Source of the DNA: Triticum aestivum
Taxonomy: Eukaryota; Streptophyta; Magnoliopsida; Poales; Poaceae
Reading direction: 5' to 3'
NCBI RefSeq assembly: GCF_018294505.1
Contig: NC_057804.1
Span: 252,070,219-252,134,218 of the forward strand
DNA: 64,000 bases
The position numbers and the translations under genes were made by a program. Every line of letters begins with the position of its first letter. Positions within the stretch are counted from its first letter, which is position 1. This document shows positions 54,411-64,000 of the stretch, piece after piece. Below the pieces are notes generated by a model that was not told the DNA's origin, did no database searches, and saw only the letters and a list, made by a program, of their open reading frames with translations.

Positions 54411-55389
54411 GCTCGATAGTATAGCATGGCAGACTGACAAGAATGTAGGGCCAAAGATGATAAACTAGCATCCTATACTAAGCATTTAGGATTGCGGGTA
54501 AGGTATCAACGACTGTAGTAACAATGACAGGCTATGCAACAGAATAGGAGTAACCGAACAGTAACATGCTACACTACTCTAATGCAAGCAATAGAAGAAT
54601 AGGCGATATCTGGTGATCAAAGGAAGGGCTTGCCTGGTTGCTCTAGCAAGAAGGAGGGGTCATCAACTCCGTAGTCGAACGGGACGGCAGCAGCGTCGGT
54701 CTCGTAGTCTACAGGAGAGAAGAGGGGGAAGAAACAATAAATACAATGCAAACATAAGCATGACGATGCGTGACATGACATGTATCGGTGCTAGGGGTGC
54801 CCTAACGCGGTATGAGGTGATACCGGTGAAGGGGGAAAACATCCGGGAAAGTATCCCCGGTGTTTCGCATTTTCAGGCAGAGGAGCCGGAGGGGGAAAGT
54901 TGCGAGTTCGGTATGTTAGGGATGTGTGGCTGACGAACGGGCTGCGTATCCGGATTCGTCTCGTCGTTCTGAACAATTTTCATGTTGAAAATAATTTAAT
55001 CCGCGTTACGGATTAAAATATATGATTTTATAAAGATTTTATTAATTTCTGGAATTTAATAATTATTTAAATTAATTCGAAAACGGATTTACGACATCAG
55101 TGTGATGTCATGCTGACGTCAGCAGTCCACGGGGGTTGACTGGTCAACCTGACCAGTGGGTCCCACTGGTTAGTGACACATTTTAATTAAACAATTTAGT
55201 TAACCTAATTAGTATTAATTAGGAGGTGGGCCCCACTGTCATTGAGTAATTAATTTATTGAATACCAGTTTAATTAGTTTAGTTATTTGATTAGTTTAAT
55301 TAATCAAAATTAATTAAGTTAATTAATTCTTTAATTAATTAATTAATTAATTAATTAATTTTAATTTTAATTTTAGTTTTTTAAACGTT

Positions 55390-56290
55390 CTGTGGGGTGG
55401 GGCCCGAATGGCAGTGGCCCATCTAGCCTAACGGGCGCTGTGCGCGTGGCTAATGGGCATGGCCCGAATGGGCGCATGCCCGAGGGGCGCTAGGCACACA
55501 CACTGCGCACGCCGGCGGCCAGGGCCAGGGGAGGCGATGGAGGGGTGGCCGCGGACCGGCTGGGTGGAGCGGGCGCAGGGGCGTGCGGCTGGAGGTGGTG
55601 GTGGCAGGGGGCGCTCGACGGCGAGGCCAGGGGCGGAGCAGCGTGTGTGGTCGCGGGCAGAGGCGACGACTGCGCGGGCGCGACGAGGTAGCGAACGGGA
55701 CCACTAGGGCGCGGGGGTGACCAGCGGCTCAAGTGCACGCGAGGCAGGACGACAGCAGGCGTGGCACGGCGACGCACTGGCGTCTGCGGTGTGACGCGCA
55801 CGCATAGGCGGGCTGGCGAAGGCGGACATGGCCGGGGCGGCCATGGTAGTAGACAACAGCAAGCGAAGCAGCAGCGACAACAGTTGCAGGCGAGCAGCAG
55901 GGGACGAGGCCGCGTCAGGGGCTCGCGCGCGAGTTGCTGACGGCGCCGGCGAGCGTGTGCGAGGGGGGGACGCCGGGTGGCCCCGATGAGCGCGGCCGGT
56001 GCGAGCACTTGCGGGGAAGAGAGGAGGAGGGGGCCTCACAGGGGGGTGTAGGGACCGTGGCAGAGGGGGTCGAGGGGGGGGGACGGGGACGTCGTCGGCG
56101 TCGAGGGGGCAAGCCGGTGAGGGAGGGCGCCGGCAAGGTCTAGGCGGTGTGGTCTCCAGGCGGCGACGGGTGACGGCGTCGGGCGCCGAGCGAGGGCGAA
56201 GGGGATCGGGCTCCTCCTGATCCAGATCCAGAGCGAGGGGGTGGGGGAGAGCGAGTGGGGAGTGGGGTAGGTTAGGGTTTCGGTGGGTGA
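55390..56290 (-). promoter_or_regulatory. GC-rich, CpG-dense promoter-like block of the solo LTR
   Basis: A sharp GC-rich island of about 900 bp flanked by AT-rich and T-rich sequence. In transcription sense it is preceded by CTCTTATACCC (a weak TATA-like element, rc of about 56291-56301) and AAACCCTAACC, a motif common near plant transcription starts. All six frames are partly open here only because of high GC; I call no protein. Confidence 0.4.
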
Positions 56291-56683
56291 GGGTATAAGA
56301 GGTGGCCGGTTGGGCTGGTTTGACCGTGCCGACGGAAGTGGCCAGCTGGGCCGGTTGGCCCAGAGTTGGGCCAGGGGCACTTTTCCCTTTTTTTCTTTTC
56401 TGCTTTCTATTTTGTATTTTCTTTTATCTTCTTTTCTTTTTTATTTCATTTTAAATCATTTAGGCATTTTATAAAAATGTGTTTGCTTTATTATAATTAC
56501 CCTTGTAATATTCGGCACCCACCGAACATTTTCGTTTCAACTTTTGAAAACTTTTATTGTTGACGCTAATTTAAATTTGAATTTTGAAACGGTTTCGAAT
56601 CAACCCGAGATTAGCAACAGTAACCGTGGTGACGTGGCATCATTAACAGAGGTTTACTATAGCTTAAATATCCGGGCGTCACA

Positions 56684-56688
56684 CAAGG
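56684..56688. repeat. Target-site duplication CAAGG, right copy
   Basis: Identical to 53214-53218. Confidence 0.9.
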
Positions 56689-57085
56689 TGGCCTAACGCA
56701 AACAGTTTTCAGGAGGAAGTCATGTGTGATTGTTCATTGATCCAACACGGATTACTCCTAGAAACTCTATGTGTTGCGTGAGGTCATTGCCCACAGTGTT
56801 TTCTCAATAACCGTTTGCAATAGAAAACTCCAATTAGCAGCCTAATTGGCAATTAGCAGACTAATTGTCCTATTATTAATAATCCATTTATTACTCAAAT
56901 TGACATTTCATATTAAGAACACAATATATTTCTTTTTCGTATTAAGGAAGTAGGATTTCATAATTTAAATACATCAGAGTACAACATCATATAGCTTCAG
57001 CACTCAGCTACCCCATTACACAATTGCACCAACACCAAGTTTCACATGCAACATCTATAACCTTTCAAAATTAGCATCATAGACG

Positions 57086-57330
57086 CTACATAGAGAGATG
57101 AAACTCATCTGGAAAATTGCTGAAGCGAAATGCGAATATTGAGCCTTCATTGATGTTGAAGGTCTTTACAACTTTAGGCCAGTGCATGTGGATAATGTAC
57201 CGTCCATCCTTCGTCCTCTTCAAGAACACTTCAATATTGAACCGTGGGTGTTGTATGAATACCTTCCTCGCCTCCTGGCCATACACGTGGTTTGAGAGGT
57301 AATCATCAATGAACTACTTTGGAAAGGTCT
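57086..57330 (-). pseudogene. B3-like DNA-binding domain fragment
   Basis: Read leftward, the frame has an entry like FIDDYLSNHVYGQEARKVF, preceded by PK and one stop, then FLKRTKDGRYIIHMHWPKVV, then INEGSIFAFRFSNFPDEFHL. The order basic entry strand, W at mid-domain, hydrophobic-plus-G turn and FxF strand matches the plant B3 fold (REM type). There is no full-length gene; an upstream exon candidate lies at 58743-59220. It sits inside DNA-transposon sequence, so it may have been captured or may be a regular component of this transposon family. Confidence 0.5.
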
Positions 57331-57859
57331 GAAAACAAGGATGTGCATAAATATCTTCTCTAGATTGGAAATGGGGCAAAGGAATAAAAAAGCCAAGGTA
57401 TAATAGTTAGTACCATCTGTAGTGAACTGATGTCTTCTTCATTGTGCAGACAAAGATCTTGTTATTTTGTCGGTAATTTCTTTATCCTAACAATCTTTCT
57501 TAGTTTCTTGACTTGACTGATACTCATGGACAACTCATTTCCCCATATGCAAAAAGGGTCGAACAATGGGTCAAAACCTTTGACAGCAGAACCTACATGT
57601 GCAAGACCAAATTATTAAAAACCTAAATATTAGAATGGTTCCTGCAATTGCACAATAATGTGCTATTAGACAAAGGACCATGCATGTGCAAACCTCGATT
57701 GTAAACCTCAGTGCTTCCCATTGTTTCCTTGCAACACATATAAGGTAGTTAGTGATCAGGTTAAGTGAGGGTGTGCATGCTATCTATAGATATGTTGATG
57801 AGAAATAGTAACATTGCAAATTCATCAGATTAATTCGAGCCACATGGAAAACCCATTTA

Positions 57860-58590
57860 TTCAAACCAAGCATGATTAAGAACTAGAAAATATAGCAACT
57901 GTATATGTTTCACATATATTAAGTGCAGCCGAATTCGATTTATTCCTCACATACGGAACAGTACAAAATTCTACCCACAACAATTGGACATCGCATTGCA
58001 GAATTGAACCAAGCAGTTAACTAAACACCACAACAAATGAACCAAACATTAACTGAGGACCACATTGCATAATACAACATACTCTTAATAGAAGATCAGA
58101 CAGTTAACCAAACCAAGCATGCTTAACAACTTGGAAATATAGCAATTGTATTTGTTTCTCATGTATTTAGTACAGTCAAATTCGATTTATTTCTCACATG
58201 GTATACAATAACAAAATGCACCCACAACAATTGAACATCGCATTGGAGAATTGAACCAAACAGTTAACAAAACACCACAATAAATGAACCGAAAGTTAAT
58301 TGACCACCGTATTGCACAATATATAACATATTAGAAGATCAGACAGTTAGCGAAACGAAGCATGCTTGACAACTTGGAAATAAAGCAATTGTATTTGTTT
58401 CTTTTATATTTTGTAAAGATAATTTCAATTTATTTCTCACATCGAAGACAATACAAAATTGCACCATGAATAATTGAACATCACATTTGCAAAATTGAAC
58501 CAAACTGTTTCCTAAACACGACAACTAATTAACCAAACAGCTAATAAGTGAGCACCACATTGCACGACATATAGAAAATATACACTAGAG
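57860..58590 (-). repeat. About three tandem units of 245 bp
   Basis: AACCAAGCATG-type landmarks at about 57864, 58111 and 58354, each followed by ATAGCAATTGTAT-like text, a CCACAACAATTGAACATCGCA-type block and AACACCACAA. Spacing is 243-247 bp. It lies between the two pieces of the B3-like gene, probably intronic or 3' of its first exon. Confidence 0.75.
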
Positions 58591-58742
58591 CAACAGATTG
58601 CATGGTGAAAGTAGATAGGAAAATTCACTAGAATTGGTTATGGAAAGGCAGGAGCAGCAGATGCACCAGGTAAATCGAGCATGCTTAATCATCATAGCTA
58701 GCAAACTGAACATAGGTCCTTATAGTGATCTAATAAGACAAG

Positions 58743-59220
58743 CTACTCCTCATCGTCGGAGATGTCAACGATGATTGGCTCCTTGGACATGGAAGAGGGT
58801 GAGGCCCCCACATTGTGCGTACCCTCGTCGTTGTGGTGAGTTGTCTGAGCCGCTCCGGGCAGCAACCTGCTGGCTCTCGAGTTGAGGTAAGCACAGGCAC
58901 GCTGAGAAAATACCTCATAGTCTTCATCGAAGGCAGCGATGGTGTCCACAAGAAAATGCCATGAACTGGCATTTAAAGCAGGCAACCACGTTGTGACGTC
59001 GGCGCGTGAGGCGTCGACGGTGGTGTCGATGATGACGTGCTCCTCCAAGATCCAGGGGTTTGCACGAATGACAGCCATCGCGACCTCATCCCCGCATGCA
59101 CCCGCGATTTGCTTCTCCGCTGCCAAATGCTCCTTGAGCTCCTGCCTATACTGTGTGCACCATGGCTTAGGCGGTGCTTATTTGGGCGAGGGTCAGTAAT
59201 TTGGGTGGATGGTGTCATGC
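58743..59220 (-). pseudogene. First exon of the transposon-borne gene, frameshifted
   Basis: An ATG at about 59220 opens MTPSTQITDPRPN. A frameshift near 59178 then leads to PPKPWCTQYRQELKEHLAAE, ACGDEVAMAVIRANPWILEE, TTWLPALNASSWHFLVDTIA and an acidic end PIIVDISDDEE with a stop at 58743. About 160 residues. The N-terminal part may form a helix; I recognise no domain. It is on the same strand as, and 1.4 kb upstream of, the B3-like fragment. Confidence 0.45.
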
Positions 59221-59550
59221 TGGGGGTGGGGGCATGTGGGATGAGGAAGGATGAGGAGGATGGGGGTCTGGTGTGGATTACCTGCCTGGATCGACAAGGC
59301 CAAGCAGCGTGAAGGAGGGTCGCCGGTGAGGAGGTGGCTCTACAAGCAAGGAGTGAAGATTTCAACTTGGAAAGGAAGGCAAAAACATGAGATATGTGGC
59401 TTTTACTTAGAGGGAGGGGCGGGGAGGTAGATATTTCCGCGGAAGTAAAAATTTTTTGGATCTGTGTAGCAAAAAAACTAGCGTGCAAAGTGTCATCACA
59501 AACGGTCCCTTATTCAGCAATGTGTATGATATGTGAACATCACAAATGAT

Positions 59551-60429
59551 TGTCAGCGTTCTGAGAACTAGGGTACCCAGACTTGCCTGCCTGCGGTGCA
59601 CGGATTTGCTCTTTCGACGGCCTTGTACGGCCCACCTCCAAGACTGTCATGACAAGATCCTCGCGAGGGGCCAAGCCTCATGAGGCGGACGACACCAAGA
59701 CCTCCCAAGGGAGCGGCCTCCCCATGCAGCCTCCCGAGGAGCGGAGATTTCTATGCAGGTACCTAGCCTCATGAGGCAACCATGACGCAAGCCGTGACGA
59801 CCAAGTCCAGGCGAGCGCCAGCAGGGGCAGTGGAGGCAGTTTCCTCTTTGTGCTAAGGAGACAAGCGCAGGCGCGGGTTCCCAAGGAATCTGGCAATGGT
59901 TTCCATTCCAATGCAACGAGACCAAGACCACGGGCGCGGCATGGCGGATGTCATCACTAATCCCACCGCCGCGTCACAACTGGAAGCTTTTCAGGTGAAG
60001 ACCACCTTTCGTCAGGATAAGATGTACTACTTGTCCCCTTTCAAATTGTCCATTGTGGGATCCCTTCCCGCCTACGTTCGGGGGGGGGGGGGGAAGAGGA
60101 ATGTGGCCACTATAAGTATAGGTTAGCCACCACCGAAGAGGGGGAGACTCATTTCCCTAACCCTGAACCTAGTGAGGTTGTTCATCCTTTGTACTTGTTC
60201 ATCCTCAGCTCCTCATGAGGCCAATCCACCACAAAGCGGGAGTAGAGTTTTACACAGAAAGGTGCATCGAACCTGGATAAACTGTTGTGTCCATCTTCTT
60301 TCTCACCTTCACGCGAGTCCGGCTAGGCTAGGCTGCGGGGCGACGCGTAGGCAAGCTTGAGAGGTTGAGTTCTTTGCACACGCCCCAGAGCTCGAACCTT
60401 CTTGGGTCTGCGGAGCCCCGAATCCAACA
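59551..60429 (+). repeat. Gypsy-type LTR (879 bp)
   Basis: Starts TGTCAGCGTTCTGAG and ends CCCGAATCCAACA at 60429, followed by the primer-like TTTGGTGCGCCAGGTAGGG. Contains GCCTCATGAGGC palindromes (59667, 59767), a G-run of 14 at about 60080-60093 and a TATAAGTATA box at 60111. The partial LTR at 29943-30357 is the same family. Confidence 0.8.
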
Positions 60430-60553
60430 TTTGGTGCGCCAGGTAGGGCGCGTGTTGAAGCTCGACCTCCTACTCAGCGTGCTCCACTCACGACTCATGG
60501 TTCCCATGGCCAACGCCGTCCCACCCGTCAGGTCATCGGGCGCTTATGGAGAC
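60430..60553 (+). other. Leader start of that Gypsy element, cut by an insertion
   Basis: Primer-binding site TTTGGTGCGCCAGGTAGGG at 60430-60448, then about 105 bases of leader up to the Athila LTR border at 60554. The rest of the element lies right of the window or is lost. Confidence 0.7.
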
Positions 60554-62070
60554 TAATGACCCACAAGTGTAGGGGATCTATCATAGTCCTTTCGATAAGT
60601 AAGAGTGTCGAACCCAACGAGGAGCAGAAGGTAATGATAAGCGGTTTTCAGTAAGGTATTCTCTGCAAGCACTAAAATTGTAGGTAACCGATAGTTTTGC
60701 GATAAGATAATTTGCAACGGGTAACAAGCAATGAAAGTAAATAAAGTGCAACAAGGTGGCCCAATCCTTTTTGTTGCAAAGGACAAGCCTAAACAAGTTC
60801 TTGTAATGAGAAAAGCGCTCCCGAGGACACATGGGAATAATCGTCAAGCTAGTTTTCATCACGTTCATATGATTCACATTCGTTACTTTGATAATTTGAT
60901 ATGTGGGTGGACCGGTGCTTGGGTACTGCCCTTTCTTGGACAAGCATCCCACTTATGATTAACCCCTCTTGCAAGCATCCGCAACTACAAAAGAAGTATT
61001 AAGGTAAACCTAACCATAGCATGAAACATATGGATCCAAATCAGCCCCTTACGAAGCAACACATAAACTAGGGTTTAAGCTTCTGTCACTCTAGCAACCC
61101 ATCATCTACTTATTACTTCCCAATGCCTTCCTCTAGGCCCAAATAATGGTGAAGTGTCATGTAGTCGACGTTCACATAACACCACTAGAGGAGAGACAAC
61201 ATACATCTCATCAAAATATCGAACGAATACCAAATTCACATGACTACTAATAGCAAGACTTCACCCATGTCCTCAGGAACAAACGTAACTACTCACAAAG
61301 CATATTCATGTTCATAATCAGAGGGGTATTAGTATGCATTAAGGATATGAACATATGATCTTCCACCAAATAAACCAACTAGCATCAACTACAAGGAGTA
61401 ATCAACACTACTAGCAACCCACATGTACCAATCTGAGGTTTTGGTACAAAGATTGGATACAAGAGATGAACTAGGGTTTGAGCGGAGATGGTGCTGGTGA
61501 AGATGTTGATGGAGATTGACCCCCTCCTGATGAGGATCGTTGGTGATGATGATGGTGATGATTTCCCCCTCCCGGAGGGAAATTTTCCCGGCAGAACAGC
61601 TCCGCTGGAGCCCTAGATTGGTTCTGCCAAGGTTCTGCCTCGTGGCGGCGGTGTTTCGTCCCGTAAGCTTGCTTATAATTTATTCCAGGGTAAAAGACTT
61701 CATATAGCAGAAGATGGGCACCAGAGGGCTGCCAGGTGGCCCACGAGGCAGGGGCGCGCCCAGGGGGTAGGGCATACCCCCACCCTCATGGCCAGGGTGT
61801 GGGCCCCCTCTGGTACTTCTTCCGCTCAATATTTTTTATTAATTCCCAAAATGACTTTCTGGAGTTTCAGGACTTTTGGAGCTGTGCAGAATAGGTCTCT
61901 AATATTTGCTCCTTTTCTAGCCCAGAATCCCAGCTGCTGGCATTCCCCCTCTTTATGTAAACCTTGTTAAATAAGAGAGAATAGCCATAAGTATTGTCAC
62001 ATAATGTGAAATAACAGCCCATAATGCAATAAATATTGATATAAAAACATGATGCAAAATGGACGTATCA
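60554..62070 (-). repeat. 3' LTR of a second Athila-type element (1517 bp)
   Basis: On minus it starts TGATACGTCCATTTTGC at 62070 and ends GGGTCATTA at 60554. Homologous to 35419-36929. Contains the GC-rich dyad near 61738-61795. Confidence 0.9.
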
Positions 62071-63557
62071 ACTCCCCCAAGCTTAGACCTCGCTTGTCCT
62101 CAAGCGGAAGCAGATATCGAAAAATATGTCCACATGTTTAGAGATATAGGTGTCGATAAAATAAAATTCGGACATGAGGGCATCATGATCATTCTTATAA
62201 CAACAACATATATATATTTGGTCATATGATTTCTTATGCTCATGTAACAATCTATTCACAATGTCAAGTACGATTCAGAAACTTCATTGAGAACTAACAA
62301 ACTATAATCTCAGTCATTGAAGCAATTGCAATTTATCATAACATCGGAAAGAGTCAATATAAGAGCTTTTCAGCAAGTCCACATACTCAACTATCATTTA
62401 GTCTTTCACAATTGCTAACACTCACGCAATACTTATAGTTATGTAGTTTTAATCAGACACAGAGAAAGATAGGGGCTTATAGTGTTGCCTCCCAACCTTT
62501 TACCTCAAGGGTAATGCCAACAATAATAGTTCATGCTAACTTACATCCAAAAGGAAAGGTGAAGATCACCATGACTCTTTTATAAGACAAAAAGTAAAAG
62601 ATAGGCCCTTCGCAGAGGGAAGCTGAGGTTGTCATGTGCTTTTAGGGTTGGATGCACGAAATCTTAATGAAATAGAACATCACTTTATATTACCACTTGT
62701 GATACGGACCTTTATTGTGCAGTCCGTCGCTTTTATTACTTGCATATCACAAGATCGTATAAAGCTTATTTTCTCCACACTAATAAGTCATACATATTTA
62801 GAGAGTTTTTATTGCATGCAACATGACAACTTACTTGAAGGATCTTACTCAATCCATAGGTAGATATGGTGGACTCTTATGGCAAAACTGGGTTTAAGGA
62901 TATTTGGAAGCACAAGTAGTATCTCTACTTGGTGCAAGGAATTTGGCTAGCATGAGGGGGAAAGGCAAGCTCAACATGTTTGGATGATCTATGACAATAT
63001 ACTTTAAATGAGATGTGAGAAAACATAACCCATTATGTTGTCTTCCTTGTCCAGCATCAACTCTTTAGCATGTCATACTTTAATGAGTGCTCACAATCAT
63101 AAAAGATGTAGTATATTTATATGTGAGAACCTCTCTTTCTTTATTAATTCCTATTAATTGCAACGATGACCAAAACTATGTTTGCCAACTCTCAACTACT
63201 TTTAATGATCATACTCTTTATATGTGAAGTCATTACTATCCATAAGATCAATATGATCTCTTTTATCTCTTTTTATTCTTTCTTTTATTTACTCCCTCAA
63301 GATCATAGCAAGATAGCAAAGCCCTTGACTCAACACTAATCTTTATTATATATAGCTCACAGACTCGATTACATAGAGGGATCACAAAGCAAAACTCAAA
63401 ACTAATTCATATCAAAACTATATTCTACTAGATCAAGATATTACTAAAAGGATCGAACTAAGTAAAATGGTAAAGATAGGAGTGTGATGGTGATACGATA
63501 CCGGGGCACCTCCCCCAAGCTTGGTGATTGCCAAGGGGAGTGCCCATACCCATGTAA
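62071..63557 (-). other. Polypurine tract and 3' UTR of the second Athila-type element
   Basis: AAGCTTGGGGGAGT (rc of 62071-62084) directly precedes the LTR. The remainder is non-coding and parallels 18949-20007, but it keeps about 450 bases that the other copy has lost. A second CAAGCTTGGGGGAGG tract lies near 63510. Confidence 0.8.
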
Positions 63558-63929
63558 TTAGTTCCTCGGAGGTGGTGAAGAAGGTGGTGATGATGATGGA
63601 TAGTCGCACATCGAGCGTCGGAGCTCTTCCAATTTGTGGATAATGCCCTTGAGTGCAACGATATGATCCTTCAACAAAATATTTTCCTGTGTGAGATAGT
63701 TGTTTTGTATGAGAGCTAACTCAATCATCTAGAAAGCTTCAATCTCAGTTCGGGTAAAGAGGTTAGGAAGACGTTGAAGGATGTTTTCTTCTTCTGTCAC
63801 CGGAGCTTGATCCTCCATGGCCTTCTTGATCCCATCATCCGTGTTGATCTCCCCAGTTTCTTCTCTCTTCACCTCTATCTTCAATGGCCAAGAATCCTTG
63901 TCTTCATTGTTGGAGGAGGGTGATGTCAT
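63558..63929 (-). pseudogene. Small ORF downstream of integrase, second copy, one stop
   Basis: ATG at 63929 (MTSPSSNNEDKD); exactly 372 nt to TAA at 63560-63558, the same length as 18577-18948. A single TAG at 63731-63729 replaces a Lys codon after IEAF. The middle keeps KREETGEINTDDGIKKAM and the later helix KDHIVALKGII. Preservation of length and frame apart from one stop suggests past selection for the protein. Confidence 0.6.
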
Positions 63930-64000
63930 GATGCCTCGCCTTGACAAATCTGACAGAAAACAGCTCAAAAGAAAGACAGTGGATATTTCGTGATATGGTG

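Larger units (their letters stand above)
53219..56683 (-). repeat. Solo LTR, TGTGACGCCC type (3465 bp)
   Basis: On the minus strand it starts TGTGACGCCCGG (56683) and ends GGGGGCGTCACA (53219), flanked by CAAGG on both sides with no internal domain. Such solo LTRs arise by recombination between the two LTRs of one element. Internal landmarks: an AT-rich block with an (AATT)n run at 55331-55360; a GC-rich CpG-dense block at 55390-56290; and, upstream in transcription sense, an AAACCCTAACC stretch (rc of about 56270). Compared with 15870-17002 about 300 bases are missing near 54340. Confidence 0.9.
53062..59550. mobile_element. DNA transposon (CACTA-like), interrupted by a solo LTR
   Basis: Host sequence is 53062-53218 and 56684-59550. 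It has recurrent motifs of the type CATCACACACGG, ACCGTTTGCG and CATCACAAACGG at both ends (53071, 53125; 56800, 59494), typical of Triticeae CACTA subterminal regions, and a small gene on the minus strand. Both natural termini are missing or overwritten. Together with 22985-23220 it likely formed one element before the Tat insertion and the inversion. Superfamily assignment is tentative. Confidence 0.45.

Noticed and set aside
55450..56380. Pro/Ala/Arg-rich ORFs in the GC-rich part of the solo LTR
   Set aside because: All frames on both strands are open because of high GC. There is no domain or plausible start, and the region is part of an LTR.

Overview
The window is gene-free intergenic DNA of a large-genome grass, most likely a Triticeae species (wheat, Aegilops or barley type). 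I find no host gene, tRNA or rRNA. Almost every base belongs to nested, mostly decayed transposable elements: Gypsy elements of the Tat and Athila lineages, Copia-like and non-autonomous LTR elements, solo and partial LTRs, and CACTA-type DNA transposons. Family names given below (Sabrina/WHAM, Fatima, Maximus) are resemblances from memory, not database calls.

Layout. 1-1197 plus 12283-15345 is the 3' end of a Tat-type Gypsy element carrying a multi-exon antisense gene. A complete 11.1-kb gag-only LTR element (1198-12282, target duplication CTTCA) splits exon 3 of that gene. 15353-15869 is an inverted copy of the same Tat LTR, so the pair forms a 0.5-kb palindrome. 15870-17002 is a piece of a large LTR starting TGTGACGCCC. 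17003-21253 is the 3' half of an Athila-type element (RNase H remnant, integrase, a small downstream ORF, 3' LTR). 21254-22979 is the 3' end of a second Tat-type element. 22980-23220 is CACTA-like repeat DNA. 23436-28402 is a decayed element with a Maximus-like LTR. 28403-30357 is a stack of truncated LTR and CACTA ends. 30358-32424 is the leader and LTR end of the TGTGACGCCC element, on the minus strand. 32425-36929 is the 5' half of the Athila element (LTR, gag, protease, RT; minus strand). 36930-53061 is the 5' part of the second Tat element (minus), interrupted by a complete non-autonomous element at 40183-48400 (target duplication GTATT). 53062-59550 is DNA-transposon sequence with a B3-like gene fragment, interrupted by a 3.5-kb solo LTR (53219-56683, target duplication CAAGG). 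59551-60553 is another Gypsy LTR with its leader, and 60554-64000 is the 3' end of a second Athila-type element (minus).

The main structural discovery is a 15.4-kb inversion, 17003-32424. Turning it back rejoins four things at once: the Athila pol gene exactly between RT and RNase H; the TGTGACGCCC LTR; the two ends of the Athila element, with a shared CTACT target duplication; and the two ends of the second Tat element, with a shared ATGGG target duplication. It is either a real chromosomal inversion that postdates these insertions or an assembly error with base-precise junctions.

None of the coding regions appears intact. The elements that could act in trans (Athila and Tat pol) are broken by stops, frameshifts, deletions or the inversion, and the two best-preserved insertions (1198-12282 and 40183-48400) carry no reverse transcriptase, so both would have depended on enzymes supplied from elsewhere.
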